Of a stretch of 64,000 bases of DNA, positions 26,622 to 36,026 are shown one piece after another. How positions within the stretch are numbered: position 1 is the first letter of the stretch; the number at the start of each line of letters is the position of its first letter. A program made the translations under genes and the position numbers. The stretch covers positions 1,911,001 through 1,975,000 of the forward strand of contig NZ_JAAVJL010000001.1 of the NCBI RefSeq assembly GCF_012863495.1, in the 5' to 3' direction. Source of the stretch: Pseudanabaena yagii GIHE-NHR1. GTDB lineage: Bacteria > Cyanobacteriota > Cyanobacteriia > Pseudanabaenales > Pseudanabaenaceae. The notes under the pieces were generated by a model. It was not told the origin of the DNA. It was given only the letters and a program-made list of their open reading frames with translations, and did not search any database.

Positions 26622-26787
26622 GGCTATTGCGGATAAAAAATGTCCCACCAACGTTAGCTTCGACTCCGCTCAGCTAGCTGAGCGAAGTCGAAGCTAACGT
26701 TGGCTGAGCGGAGTCGAAGCCGCTGAGCGGAGTCGAAGCCGCTGAGCGGAGTCGAAGCCACAGGTACTTTAATTAATAGCAAGTCCC
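26622..26787. mobile_element. 166-bp MITE-like element B, inverted relative to element A
   Basis: The right end AGCAAGTCCC (26778-26787) is intact. The left end is degenerate (GGCTATTGCGGATAAAAAATG against the expected GGGACTTGCTGATAAAAAATG). Both sides carry TAA. Outer segments match element A at 10650-10782 on the opposite strand. The interior holds five palindromic repeat cores, two more than element A, showing expansion of the inner repeats. Confidence 0.72.
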
Positions 26788-26981
26788 TAACCGCTATACA
26801 GTTGCAAATCTCACAGCTTGCTTCAGGGATCTTGCTTAACGCTTCTTAACAAGCAAACCTTATTTCTAGATATAACTACCCATAAACTAAACAGTAGTCG
26901 TAAAATAGGCAGTTATATAGGTATATAAACTGCAATTTATCAGCAAAATCTTCTAACAGAATTTAAGAAAACGCACGAACT

Positions 26982-28061
26982 ATGGTAGCTACTCCTTCTA
27001 AACCCGATGTAAGCCAGTCAACCCAACAAAAGGTTAACGGGACTGGCCGACGCGAAACCATCCTCACTCCACGCTTCTACACCACTGACTTTGAAGCGAT
27101 GGCAAATATGGACATCTTCGACCTCAAGCCAGACTATGAAGCTATCCTCGAAGAGTTCAAATTTGACTATAACCGTCGTCACTTTGTCCGTACTGCTGAT
27201 TTCAACCAAAACTGGGATCATATCGATCCTAAGGTAAGAGAGCATTTCCGTGTTTTCCTAGAAGGTTCTTGCACCTCTGAATTTTCAGGATTTTTGCTAT
27301 ACAAAGAAATTGCAGTCAAAATCAAGGACAAAAATCCTCTCATGGCAGAGATTTTCAGTCTGATGAGCCGTGATGAGGCACGTCACGCTGGTTTCTTGAA
27401 TAAAGCCATGCCAGACTTTGATCTGCAACTTGACCTTTCGACCCTATCAAAAACCAAGAAATACGTTTACTTCGCACCAAAGTTTATTTTCTACGCTACC
27501 TATCTCTCGGAAAAGATTGGCTACTGGCGCTATATCAAAATTCACCAGCATTTCCTTGCCCATCCTGAATATCGCATCTACCCCATCTTCAATTTCTTTG
27601 AAAATTGGTGTCAAGATGAAAGCCGCCACGGTGACTTCTGCAGCTTGTTGCTCCGCAGTGAAAAGAATAATATCAAGGGTATTAGAGCCAATCTCTGGAG
27701 TAAGTTCTTTTTACTATCCGTATTTGCAACCATGTATCTAAATGATATTTGTGTTCGCAATGAGTTCTACGAGTCGATCGGCATGGATACCAGAAAGTAT
27801 GTCGATGAAGTTCTTCGTGAAACTAATCGTGATGCAGCCAAGGCTTTCCCAGTAATTATGGATTTGGAGAATCCTAAGTTCTGGTCTTGCCTCAAGAAGT
27901 GCGAAGAGAATAATGCAAAGCTCTCGAAGATTGATGAGTCCAATGCTCCAGAATGGGTGAAGAAGCTGCAAAAGCTTCCTCTCCTTGCTAATAATGGTTT
28001 CCAATTCTTGACCATGTATCTTCAGCCTTCTATTCCTACACCCAAAGGCGTAGTTCTCTAA
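26982..28061 (+). CDS. acsF: Magnesium-protoporphyrin IX monomethyl ester (oxidative) cyclase, aerobic
   Basis: AcsF (ChlA) closes the isocyclic ring to make protochlorophyllide, using O2 and a di-iron centre. The 359-aa protein shows the family opening LTPRFYTTDF, iron-ligand regions EEFKFDYNRRHFVR, LEGSCTSEFSGFLLYKEI and SRDEARHAGF, and a second carboxylate helix WCQDESRHGDF. Many cyanobacteria carry two paralogues, for high and low oxygen; sequence alone does not show which this is. It is monocistronic, ending in two tandem terminators. Confidence 0.96.
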   Translation: MVATPSKPDVSQSTQQKVNGTGRRETILTPRFYTTDFEAMANMDIFDLKPDYEAILEEFKFDYNRRHFVRTADFNQNWDHIDPKVREHFRVFLEGSCTSEFSGFLLYKEIAVKIKDKNPLMAEIFSLMSRDEARHAGFLNKAMPDFDLQLDLSTLSKTKKYVYFAPKFIFYATYLSEKIGYWRYIKIHQHFLAHPEYRIYPIFNFFENWCQDESRHGDFCSLLLRSEKNNIKGIRANLWSKFFLLSVFATMYLNDICVRNEFYESIGMDTRKYVDEVLRETNRDAAKAFPVIMDLENPKFWSCLKKCEENNAKLSKIDESNAPEWVKKLQKLPLLANNGFQFLTMYLQPSIPTPKGVVL

Positions 28062-28066
28062 TTACC

Positions 28067-28101
28067 AAAAAAGAAGCGGTACATAGTACCGCTTCTTTTT
28101 T
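28067..28101 (+). terminator. Intrinsic terminator of acsF
   Basis: Perfect 16-base arms (AAAAAAGAAGCGGTAC and complement), 3-base loop, ending in a T6 run six bases after the acsF stop. Confidence 0.92.
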
Positions 28102-28110
28102 GGGGTAACA

Positions 28111-28135
28111 AAGCACCGTAATTGCTACGGTGCTT
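28111..28135. terminator. Second hairpin terminator between convergent acsF and MFS genes
   Basis: AAGCACCGTA and complement with a 5-base loop, followed on the plus strand by CATTTTTTT. It lies seven bases beyond the MFS stop and can serve either strand. Confidence 0.8.
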
Positions 28136-28142
28136 CATTTTT

Positions 28143-29417
28143 TTAAGCATGAGATACGATGCCTTTGATTGCGTAGCGATCGCTAGTTTGACCGATCGCA
28201 AATTTAAATGACTCAGCTACAGTTTTATTAGACTGGGTAGCAAAAATCACAAGTCCCACCATACAAAGTCCTGTAGCGATCGCAAAGATATTTGTGATTC
28301 CCACAACTCCAATTAGCTTGCCCATAATTGGACCTGCCACAGCAATTCCCACATCAAAGCCAACCCATGTCATCCCAAATACATAGCCACGCTCTTGAGG
28401 AACTGTGCGATCGGCAAGCAAGGCGACAATAGCAGGAATCACAATTCCTGAACCGATGCCCTCAGCAATGCCCGACAACAGAAATTCATAACTTTGGCTA
28501 GCGAAATAGATTAATGCCATGGATATGCCATAAAACAGGATCCCAATGGAAATAAAGATGCCACGTCCCCATTCATCACTGAGCCGCCCTACAGGAAAGC
28601 GAATGATAAATCCAGACAAAGCCGCCGCCATATAGAATAGCCCCGCATTGAGCGGAATATGCTTCTGTTGCATTAGCAAAGGCATAAAAGAACTGAGAGT
28701 TCCAAAAGCTAGCCCAACCAATAAGAGAACGGTAGAAGGTACTCTCACCCTAGGATTGAGGAAAGTTTGCCAAAAGCCTAATTTAGCAGTTGTTTTAGAA
28801 GATAGCACTTGGCGATCGCCCTCACGACCAATCTGCATTGTCAGCAATAGCCCTGCCACTGATAGCAATGAAGCTGTGACAAATAGAGGCTGATATCCCC
28901 AAAATTCCTGCATTAAACCACCTATTGCGGGACCAAACGCCAACCCCAATGGATTCACCAAACTCATATAGCCAATGATTTCACCACGTTTTTCAATTGG
29001 CGCAAGATCAGCAACCAAAGCACTATAACTTGAGGCAAAGGCGGCAATACTAATCCCATGCACTGCTCGAAAGAAGATCAACAAAGGAATAGAAGGCAAT
29101 AGGGCATAGCATAGGGGAACTACCGCTGCCACGATTAAACCCACACGCATCGTGTAGACTCTTCCTTTCCGATCTGAAAGTCTACCTAAATAGGGACGGA
29201 AAATGAGTAAACCGATCGCAAAGGAACCCATAACAATCCCAATTTGGTCATAGGAATGCGTTAAGGTACTGATATATAAAGGAATAGTTGGCAACTGTGA
29301 TGCCATACTCGACCAGAAAAATAGTCCTGCCCAAAAAACCGCAGTCAGATTTTTGCGAAGGTCAGTATCAAGTGTTGAAAAAGTATTAAAGGACTGCATG
29401 TTCTCAAAAATGATCAT
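28143..29417 (-). CDS. Major facilitator superfamily transporter
   Basis: A 424-aa integral membrane protein with the 12-helix MFS pattern. It has motif A GRLSDRKGR between helices 2 and 3 and its pseudo-repeat GRLSDEWGR in the second half. The overall make-up resembles multidrug-efflux-like members (TCR/Tet or YfkF-like). The substrate cannot be read from sequence. The start may be ATG 29417 or six codons later at 29399 (MQSFNTFS); neither has a strong ribosome-binding site. It is convergent with acsF. Confidence 0.85.
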   Translation of the reverse strand: MIIFENMQSFNTFSTLDTDLRKNLTAVFWAGLFFWSSMASQLPTIPLYISTLTHSYDQIGIVMGSFAIGLLIFRPYLGRLSDRKGRVYTMRVGLIVAAVVPLCYALLPSIPLLIFFRAVHGISIAAFASSYSALVADLAPIEKRGEIIGYMSLVNPLGLAFGPAIGGLMQEFWGYQPLFVTASLLSVAGLLLTMQIGREGDRQVLSSKTTAKLGFWQTFLNPRVRVPSTVLLLVGLAFGTLSSFMPLLMQQKHIPLNAGLFYMAAALSGFIIRFPVGRLSDEWGRGIFISIGILFYGISMALIYFASQSYEFLLSGIAEGIGSGIVIPAIVALLADRTVPQERGYVFGMTWVGFDVGIAVAGPIMGKLIGVVGITNIFAIATGLCMVGLVIFATQSNKTVAESFKFAIGQTSDRYAIKGIVSHA

Positions 29418-29567
29418 TCAATGATCACAAAAATATAGAACCCAAGCAATTTGTAATAACTCCATTTGAAAGGAGCTTCCACAAACGGCTTGGGCTAAGA
29501 TTCGGTACTTATGATTATCTCTTAAGTTCCAAATGAAAAATATCAAGCGATAGGGTGAAATACTTTC

Positions 29568-29602
29568 CAATTACAAGCTTTGCTAAACAAAGCTTGTAAT
29601 TG
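29568..29602 (-). terminator. Stem-loop terminator of the DEAD-box helicase gene
   Basis: CAATTACAAGCTTTG and its exact complement with a 5-base loop, five bases beyond the helicase stop. The minus-strand 3' side continues into A/T-rich sequence. Confidence 0.75.
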
Positions 29603-29607
29603 ATTTC

Positions 29608-31137
29608 CTAGTATTTAACTGGAGCGGAAGAACGATCTCGATCGCGGGAAGGGCGACGGGAATCATAGCCGCCATCACGACCACCACCATCACGACCGCC
29701 GCCAGAACGACCACCATCACCACGGTAACCGCTTTGACCGCGCTTGATGGGTCTACCACTGTTGTAAGAACCACCATCGCGATCGCGTCCAGAAGGACTA
29801 TGAGGCTGTTTTGCCAAGACTTGCAATGCAGCTTGCTCAGCCTTATCAGATTGCAATTGGGTATAGGCGAGTTGCAAGGCAGCAGCAGCGATCGCTTGGG
29901 GATCGTAATCCTCAACCAATTGCGATACCAAAGGTAAGAAAGAAGCCAAACGCTCACCTGCCAATGCTTCTAGAATTTGCTCAGTAAAGCGACCGATACG
30001 GCGTTCTTGAATTTGAGCAATATTAGGCAAAGGCTGAGGAGGAAGAGGCATTCCCACTTGTTGTTCCAATTGACGCAACTTGTAGCGCTCTTTTCCAGAA
30101 ATCAAGGTAATAGCAATCCCTTTCTTGCCAGCACGACCAGTCCGACCGATGCGGTGAACATAACGCTCAGGATCATCAGGAATATCAAGGTTAAATACGT
30201 GAGTCAAACCATCGATATCCAAACCACGCGCCGCAATATCAGTCGCAACTACCCAACGCACCTGTTGATTACGGAAGCGACGCAAGAGATTTTCACGCTG
30301 AGACTGTGAAAGGTTGCCATGATATTCATCAACGCTATGTCCAGAGGATTGCAGAATCTCTGTCAGACGACTTGCAGAATCTTTAGTACGAACAAAGATA
30401 ATTGCCGAAGTTGGCGCTTCATATTCCAAAACAGGCAATAAAGCTTCTTCCTTAGTCAAGTGATAAGGAACAAGATAAATCTGTTGATCGATACGAGTAG
30501 GAGTAGAATCCTGAGTCTCTACCTTCACAGTCACAGGAGATTTCAAGAAGTTCTTCACTAAACGCTTGACCGCAGGAGGCATCGTTGCCGAGAAGAAAGT
30601 GCTTTGCTTAGTTGAAGGAGTTGTTACCAAGATTCTTTCAACATCTTGAATGAAGCCCATATTGAGCATTTCATCAGCTTCATCTAAAACGAACCAAGCT
30701 AGTTTATCTAGTTTTAGTTTGCCGCGCTCCATCAAGTCGATGACTCGACCAGGAGTACCGACAACAACATGAACGCCACGATCCAATTGAATCATTTGGC
30801 GATCGATTGCGGAGCCACCATATACAGTGAGAATTTTTGCGCCGGGCTTTGTATTAAAGCTACGCAAAGCCTGTCCGACTTGAATCGCCAATTCGCGAGT
30901 GGGTGTCAAGATCAGGGCTTGTAAAGAGTCGTCATTGAGATCCAAACGTTCCAAAATCGGCAAAGCAAAAGCAGCAGTTTTACCAGTACCAGTCTGAGCT
31001 TGACCGAGTACATCTGCGCCTGCGAGTAATTGGGGAATTGCTTGTTCTTGAATAGCTGTAGGCTCTGTAAAGCCAATGGATTCGAGCTTAGCAACTCGCG
31101 CTTCTGAAATACCGAGAGAAATAAAAGATGAGGGCAT
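29608..31137 (-). CDS. DEAD-box ATP-dependent RNA helicase with Arg/Gly-rich tail
   Basis: An RNA helicase remodelling structured RNA, of the DeaD/CrhR-like group. The start at ATG 31137 (MPSSFISLGISEARV, 509 aa) has AGGA at good spacing; a 25-residue upstream extension has no support. Motifs in order: Q motif PTAIQEQAIP, AQTGTGKT (I), PTRELAIQ (Ia), VLDEADEML (II), SATMPP (III), ARGLDIDGLTHV (V) and HRIGRTGR (VI). From about residue 460 the tail is rich in Gly, Arg, Asp and Ser (GRDGGGRDGGYDSRR), which usually binds RNA. Cyanobacterial crhR is cold- and redox-regulated with a long leader; this gene also has no close upstream neighbour on its strand. Confidence 0.93.
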   Translation of the reverse strand: MPSSFISLGISEARVAKLESIGFTEPTAIQEQAIPQLLAGADVLGQAQTGTGKTAAFALPILERLDLNDDSLQALILTPTRELAIQVGQALRSFNTKPGAKILTVYGGSAIDRQMIQLDRGVHVVVGTPGRVIDLMERGKLKLDKLAWFVLDEADEMLNMGFIQDVERILVTTPSTKQSTFFSATMPPAVKRLVKNFLKSPVTVKVETQDSTPTRIDQQIYLVPYHLTKEEALLPVLEYEAPTSAIIFVRTKDSASRLTEILQSSGHSVDEYHGNLSQSQRENLLRRFRNQQVRWVVATDIAARGLDIDGLTHVFNLDIPDDPERYVHRIGRTGRAGKKGIAITLISGKERYKLRQLEQQVGMPLPPQPLPNIAQIQERRIGRFTEQILEALAGERLASFLPLVSQLVEDYDPQAIAAAALQLAYTQLQSDKAEQAALQVLAKQPHSPSGRDRDGGSYNSGRPIKRGQSGYRGDGGRSGGGRDGGGRDGGYDSRRPSRDRDRSSAPVKY

Positions 31138-31469
31138 GGATGATCCTAAGATTTGCAGCAAATTTGTTCTAAGAACAGTTCGCCTATTCTGCCAATCGCA
31201 CGCGATAAACAATCAATAACAAAGCCGAAGGACATCTCTGCCCTAAATTTTAAGCAGTTTAAAAAGAGCTTTTTTATGAAAACCTCAGCTTCCAAAGATT
31301 AAGATTGCTTTGGATAGTCATGCAATGGGAGAAGTCAGCAAAATGAAGTTAATTGTTTCTAGTATAAACCTATGTTAAAGATTGTAAACAAACTTTTCGA
31401 GGATTTATACCTATGGTAAGGGTTAGTTTGAGCCAATAGTCACTGCTGAGACTAGATTTCAAATTAAAA
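31138..31469. other. Intergenic leader of the helicase gene, no gene seen
   Basis: About 330 A/T-rich bases between the helicase start and the small gene upstream. No RNA gene or repeat was recognised. It probably holds the helicase promoter and 5' untranslated region, but no promoter hexamers could be fixed. Confidence 0.4.
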
Positions 31470-31703
31470 TTAGTCATCAGCCAAAAGGTTTTGTTTGGAT
31501 TGATCCAATTCTGTCCACAGATCCTTGATCTGTTTATAAGCTTCATTGGGTGAGATCTTACCACCAGTTTCTAAGGCACATATGATCGACACGCGATTCG
31601 TAAATTCTTGCAAGTTAGCATTAAAAGCTAAATTCTCTGGAGAAAACTCGCCCCTATAACTTGGGATAGGGTTTAAAAACCGATCTTTGTCAATATTAGA
31701 CAT
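31470..31703 (-). CDS. Small conserved cyanobacterial protein of unknown function
   Basis: A 77-aa soluble acidic protein (MSNIDKDRFLNPIPSYRGEF...). The block YRGEFSPENLAFNANLQEF followed by ICALETGGKISP is a pattern remembered from a small cyanobacterial family (possibly DUF7219), so it is likely a real gene. No catalytic motif is visible. It stands alone with no strong ribosome-binding site. Confidence 0.72.
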   Translation of the reverse strand: MSNIDKDRFLNPIPSYRGEFSPENLAFNANLQEFTNRVSIICALETGGKISPNEAYKQIKDLWTELDQSKQNLLADD

Positions 31704-32016
31704 GGGCGTTTAGCCAATAGGTGTAAGCGGGACAGGCTGAGAAGATCTCAAGATCGCAGACGGATGCAGATGTGGGGAAAAGCGATTATTCTGCAACCTG
31801 CCCGAATACGCAGGTCATCAACAAAATGTCATCAGACCATCATCTAAGTTGATCAATCTCAAATCATTACCAAATTAATCATAGCAAATTCATATTAAGA
31901 AGCTAGTAATCTAGACTACTCAAATACAATTTAATACTGCGTTTCCACCAGTGATTAATTGCAAATGCTCATGATCAGGCAACATTAGTGCTTAATGCTG
32001 ATTAAGACAATGGAAC
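31704..32016. other. Intergenic stretch between a small gene and rpsT, no gene seen
   Basis: About 310 bases without a convincing ORF. GCAACCTGCCCGAATACGC near 31794 and short G/C-rich words stand out from the A/T background and might be part of an unrecognised RNA, but no tRNA or known ncRNA pattern fits. Confidence 0.35.
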
Positions 32017-32310
32017 TTACTTGGCAGCAGTAGCTTTATTGTAAGCAACTGCGAGTTTTGCTTTACGACGTGCACCTGTGTTGCCATGTAACACGCCACG
32101 CTTGACAGCGCGATCTATTTTGCTATAGGCAAGAGACTGTTTTGCGTTCACTGCTTCTAAAGCCTCAGGCGTAGGATTTGCCTTATAGGTATCGACCGCT
32201 TCTAAATAGCTTTTAATTAGGGTCTTGACGGCTGACTTATATGATCTATTATGCAGACGGTTGCGCTCAGCGATCTGAATGCGCTTTTTTGCGGACTTGA
32301 TATTTGCCAC
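32017..32310 (-). CDS. rpsT: 30S ribosomal protein S20
   Basis: A 97-aa basic protein with the S20 signature [18 protein letters not shown] and helical Lys/Arg-rich body ending [17 protein letters not shown]. The start codon is GTG at 32310, preceded by AAAGGA. S20 binds 16S rRNA early in small-subunit assembly. It is monocistronic here; its neighbours are unrelated. Confidence 0.97.
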   Translation of the reverse strand: MANIKSAKKRIQIAERNRLHNRSYKSAVKTLIKSYLEAVDTYKANPTPEALEAVNAKQSLAYSKIDRAVKRGVLHGNTGARRKAKLAVAYNKATAAK

Positions 32311-32434
32311 AGTTTATTCCTTTAACGAAATGACATGGTTTAAAGCATTTATCATCGTAACATTTTGATTAGATTTTGCAATAGTAAAACCAATTTACTT
32401 TTTAATCTTTGACTAATCTCTTCCTCAAACGCCA

Positions 32435-34045
32435 ATGACCTATCTGAATTTTGTTTCTTTTTTCGGCATTTTTGGCTTGTGCTTTGTGGCTTGGATCTTT
32501 TCTGAGGATCGGCGGGTCATTCCTTGGCGCGTCATTATCTGGGGCATCGGCTTACAATTAGTTCTAGGATTTTTTGTGTTTCAGCTACCTGCAACTAGAG
32601 ATCTGTTGCAGAGATTTAGCGATTTGCTGAATGCTTTATTTGACTCGGCGGATACTGGGGCAAGATTTGTGTTTGGGCGCTTATTCGTACCACCGACAGG
32701 ACAGGAGCCATATGCACTGCTGCCTGTGAAGCCTGATGGTACTTGCGCCCCTGGGCAGGTTTTGCTTGATGATCTCACTAGTGCAGCCAATGCGGCGGCG
32801 AAGTACTGTACGACAAATCGTTTGTCCTATGTATTTGCATTTCGGGCATTGCCTGCGGTGATTTTTTTCTCAGGTTTTATGGCGTTGCTAGAAAATCTTG
32901 GAGTTATCCAAATCATTGTGAATGTATTTGCCAAGATATTTTTCTGGACGATGCGTTTGAGTGGAGCAGAAGCTCTAAGCGGCTCGGCAAATATTTTTGT
33001 TGGTATTGAAGCAGCGATCGTGGTTAAGCCTTACTTACCCAAAATGACTCGCAGTGAGTTATGTGCCATTTTGGCTTGTTGTTTTGGGACAGCGGCTTCT
33101 TCGACCTTGGCAATTTATACGAGTTTTTTAAAGCCAGTTTTCCCCAATATTCTGGGACACTTAGTTTCAGCCTCGATTATTGCGATCCCCGCCTGTTTTG
33201 TACTATCGAAAATCCTTGTTCCAGAAACAGAAGTCCCCTTAACTATGGGTGGGATTCCTAAGGAAGATAAGTCAGCGAAGCCTAAAGATGATGGCGAGCT
33301 AGAAAATGCTGGTGGCGAGACGATGAAGCGAATGAGTCCGATGGATGCCACGATTATTGGCGCATTGGATGGTTTGAAGATGGCAGCATCGATCGCTGCA
33401 ATTTTGATTTTGATCGTTGGCTTAGTGGATCTGATCAATCAAATTTTTGCTTCACTGGCTACTGTCAGCGATATTTTCAAAGTGATTAATCTGCCCAATA
33501 TCCAAGGCGCTTTGTTTTATCCTTTGACTTTGCTTACTGGAGTATCACTAGATGACTCTTGGACTGCTTCGGTAATTATTGGTCGGCGTTTGTTAGAGAC
33601 AGCGATTCCACCCTATCAAGCCTTGGCTCAAGCATCGAAAGATGGACTGATTAGCGATCGCACTGTGATTATTGTCAGCTATGCCTTATCGGGATTCGCT
33701 CACCTTGCGTCAGTTGGTATTTTCGTAGGTGGCACGATCGCCTTGATCCCATCGCGTCGGCGTGATATTTCTGATTTGGGCTGGAAGGCTCTATTTGTAG
33801 GCACATTGGCAACGATGATGATTGCTTGTATTGCAGGGGTGTTTGACGATGGCAGTCCTAGTATTTTGGGAGAGAAGAAAAAAGCTGATCCATCACAGGC
33901 TAAACCTGCGGCGACAGTTGCTCCTAGTGCTAACCCGTCAACTTCACCTAGCACCCCTCCTAGTCCATCTCCTAATTCTCCGAGTAGTGCTAATCCTTCC
34001 GCTTCACCGACTTTTTCTCCCAAAGCGTCACCTTCATTACGCTAA
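32435..34045 (+). CDS. Concentrative nucleoside transporter (CNT/NupC family)
   Basis: A 536-aa membrane protein. The family's core and gate regions are visible: ALPAVIFFSGFMALLENLGV, LSGAEALSGSANIFVGIEAA, YALSGFAHLASVGIFVGGT, and the last helices ending in IACIAGVF. CNT proteins import nucleosides with Na+ or H+. It is longer than NupC (about 400 aa) because of a polar loop near residues 270-300 and a Pro/Ser/Ala-rich C-terminal tail (about 485-536), which is low complexity. It could serve nucleoside salvage. The start has a weak ribosome-binding site. Confidence 0.9.
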   Translation: MTYLNFVSFFGIFGLCFVAWIFSEDRRVIPWRVIIWGIGLQLVLGFFVFQLPATRDLLQRFSDLLNALFDSADTGARFVFGRLFVPPTGQEPYALLPVKPDGTCAPGQVLLDDLTSAANAAAKYCTTNRLSYVFAFRALPAVIFFSGFMALLENLGVIQIIVNVFAKIFFWTMRLSGAEALSGSANIFVGIEAAIVVKPYLPKMTRSELCAILACCFGTAASSTLAIYTSFLKPVFPNILGHLVSASIIAIPACFVLSKILVPETEVPLTMGGIPKEDKSAKPKDDGELENAGGETMKRMSPMDATIIGALDGLKMAASIAAILILIVGLVDLINQIFASLATVSDIFKVINLPNIQGALFYPLTLLTGVSLDDSWTASVIIGRRLLETAIPPYQALAQASKDGLISDRTVIIVSYALSGFAHLASVGIFVGGTIALIPSRRRDISDLGWKALFVGTLATMMIACIAGVFDDGSPSILGEKKKADPSQAKPAATVAPSANPSTSPSTPPSPSPNSPSSANPSASPTFSPKASPSLR

Positions 34046-34080
34046 AACAACGTCAATTCGGGTTAAGTTGGCAAATTTTA

Positions 34081-34131
34081 AAATCCCAAAAGTAAAAGCC
34101 TTGCATAGCAAGGCTTTTACTTTTGGGATTT
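34081..34131 (+). terminator. Long perfect hairpin terminator after the CNT gene
   Basis: Perfect 24-base arms beginning AAATCCCAAAAGTAAAAGCC with an ATA loop, 35 bases after the CNT stop. No long U-tract follows, but the stem itself ends in TTT. Confidence 0.8.
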
Positions 34132-34182
34132 AAGAGAGGGGTTACTACGCAACCCTTCTCTCAAATCCCGAACTCACGTTAA

Positions 34183-34217
34183 AACAAAAAAGCCTCGCAT
34201 CGCGAGGCTTTTTTGTT
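34183..34217. terminator. Bidirectional hairpin terminator
   Basis: Arms AACAAAAAAGCCTCGC and complement with an ATC loop and T6 in the descending arm. It lies 8 bases beyond the stop of the convergent small gene. Confidence 0.9.
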
Positions 34218-34225
34218 AGGCTTTT

Positions 34226-34525
34226 TTAGCGATCGCGATATTGCTGTAGTTCTGATTTTAGTTGAGCAATTTCGGCGCGGAGGTTATCAATAGTTTCTTG
34301 TAGTTCATCGGCATCGATATCGCTATCTTCGGTGACTACATTACCCTTTTGTTGCTCAGCCTTTTCGAGAACGGTTTCAACAAAGATACGGATTTGTTCG
34401 CGTTGCTCAGCATCAAATTTTCCCAAGGCACTAAGGGCATCGGTTACGGTATGTTCAATGCGATCGATTACAGCCTCAGCAGTGGCTCTACCAATAAAGA
34501 AAGCGTCTAATGGAGTTTTGCTCAT
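34226..34525 (-). CDS. Small conserved cyanobacterial coiled-coil protein
   Basis: A 99-aa protein. The first half (FFIGRATAEAVIDRIEHTVT then SALGKFDAEQREQIRIF) is conserved in cyanobacteria and chloroplast lineages (possibly DUF6825). The C-terminal third, ELQETIDNLRAEIAQLKSEL, is a coiled coil. No enzyme motif. Phasin-like or membrane-associated scaffolding has been suggested for similar proteins, but no function can be assigned here. Confidence 0.78.
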   Translation of the reverse strand: MSKTPLDAFFIGRATAEAVIDRIEHTVTDALSALGKFDAEQREQIRIFVETVLEKAEQQKGNVVTEDSDIDADELQETIDNLRAEIAQLKSELQQYRDR

Positions 34526-34776
34526 AATTTTAATTATTGGATCTATATGAATCTAAATTATTAGGTATTAGATTTAACTACTAGTTACCACTCGTCAATT
34601 GAAATTGGCTTGGAAGCTGTTTGTCTAACTGCTACTTAAAAATATAGCAATAAAGTTAGAGATTAGAAGGTGTGGTAAATACACAACACTTTTTATAGAA
34701 GTTTCCATTGTGCTGTAGGTAAAGCAAAGACTCCTATAATTAAGTCTTTCTACTTATAGCGTTTCCTAGTCTAGTG

Positions 34777-34827
34777 AATCAAGGAAAGTATTTTCCCTCC
34801 AAAGGAGGGAAAATACTTTCCTTGATT
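34777..34827 (-). terminator. Perfect 24-bp hairpin after ycf39
   Basis: Arms beginning AATCAAGGAAAGTATTTTCC with exact complement and an AAA loop, 20 bases beyond the ycf39 stop. The 34526-34847 gap holds only this and the promoter region of the small coiled-coil gene. Confidence 0.78.
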
Positions 34828-34847
34828 GAAAAATGCTATGAGACATA

Positions 34848-35801
34848 TTAAAAAGGAGCTTTAATTTTTGGTTCTTTGTAATCTAGCTCCTTCAGTTTCT
34901 TGAGAATACGGCTAAAGTATTCCTGCATATAGGACTCAAGGGTAGTCATGTCTTCTTCCGCAAGACCAAAGATTTTGTAGGTCTCCGTCATGTCGGCATC
35001 AAGGGGAATACCACTGGCAAGGACTTCAGCATATGCCATGCGCTCGGCAAAACTCCAACCCCATTCAAAGCCTAGGGCAAACTTACGGGCAAATCGCAAA
35101 AGTCCGAGGGGCATATTAGCTGTGCGGCGGGTGCGTCCCGACATTCTTTCGCAGAGTTTGATGATTTCGCTGGGTTGCCATGCTTTGGGACCTGCGATCG
35201 CAAAGGATTGCCGTTCAGTTTCTTTAACTTCTAGCGCCCGAATCGCAAATTTGGCGATATCTTGAGTATTCATGTAGGCGATCGGTGAAGATTCGCCGCC
35301 AATCCAGATGGTTTGATTTTCGAGGATGGGGATCGCATATTCACCAATCAAGTTCTGGAAAAATCCACAGGGCTTGAGAATGGTGTAGTTGAGATCAGTA
35401 GATGCAAGAAATTTTTCAGTACAGTTTTTGATATCCATCAATGGGACAGCAGGATATTTCTCAGCATTAAGGATCGAGAAAAATACAAATCGCTGAACAT
35501 TGGCTCGTTCGGCTGCTTGGATCAAGGAAACCTTACCCTGCCAATCAACATCTTTGATTCTCAGAGAACCAGTTGCCCTAGTTGTCGCGGCATCAATTAC
35601 CTCAGTGACACCTTCTAGTGCATCATCAATACTTTCAGGGTTCATCAGATTGCCTGCGGCTAAATCAGCACCCCACTCTCTGAGGAAGCCCGCTTTTTTA
35701 GGATAACGAACTAGACATTTAACTTTTAGCCCCCGATCCAGTGCATGACGGGTTATTTGACGACCGAGTGTACCTGTCGCACCTACGATCAGTAAGCTCA
35801 T
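34848..35801 (-). CDS. ycf39: Ycf39/HCF244-type photosystem II assembly factor (atypical SDR/NmrA-like)
   Basis: Ycf39 works with chlorophyll synthase and high-light-inducible proteins to insert chlorophyll into newly made D1. The 317-aa protein starts with the dinucleotide-binding motif LIVGATGTLGRQI. It has the family's KPCGFFQNLIGEYA, IAYMNTQDIAKFAIRAL and C-terminal LESYMQEYFSRILKKLKEL signatures, and lacks the catalytic YxxxK of active dehydrogenases, as usual for this group. It is likely attached to the thylakoid membrane. Divergent from metH. Confidence 0.93.
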   Translation of the reverse strand: MSLLIVGATGTLGRQITRHALDRGLKVKCLVRYPKKAGFLREWGADLAAGNLMNPESIDDALEGVTEVIDAATTRATGSLRIKDVDWQGKVSLIQAAERANVQRFVFFSILNAEKYPAVPLMDIKNCTEKFLASTDLNYTILKPCGFFQNLIGEYAIPILENQTIWIGGESSPIAYMNTQDIAKFAIRALEVKETERQSFAIAGPKAWQPSEIIKLCERMSGRTRRTANMPLGLLRFARKFALGFEWGWSFAERMAYAEVLASGIPLDADMTETYKIFGLAEEDMTTLESYMQEYFSRILKKLKELDYKEPKIKAPF

Positions 35802-36026
35802 AAAATTTTTTTATTAAAATAACTTTGTAAACATATATAAATCTAACAGATATTTGGTGACATCTTTTGGTAAGCGAGACTAGGGATCGCGATATCTGGC
35901 TGTAGATAGAGTTGAGAGTCACGCGATCTAAATTTTGAGGTAAGGCAGCACAAAGTACCACCTACCCGCAAAATCACTACATGTTTTTTTGGTAGAGTAG
36001 CTTCATTAGCCTAGGGTATACATCAC

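Noticed and set aside
35802..36026. Cobalamin riboswitch upstream of metH
   Set aside because: No B12-box-like sequence or extended leader structure was recognised in the 225-base spacer.
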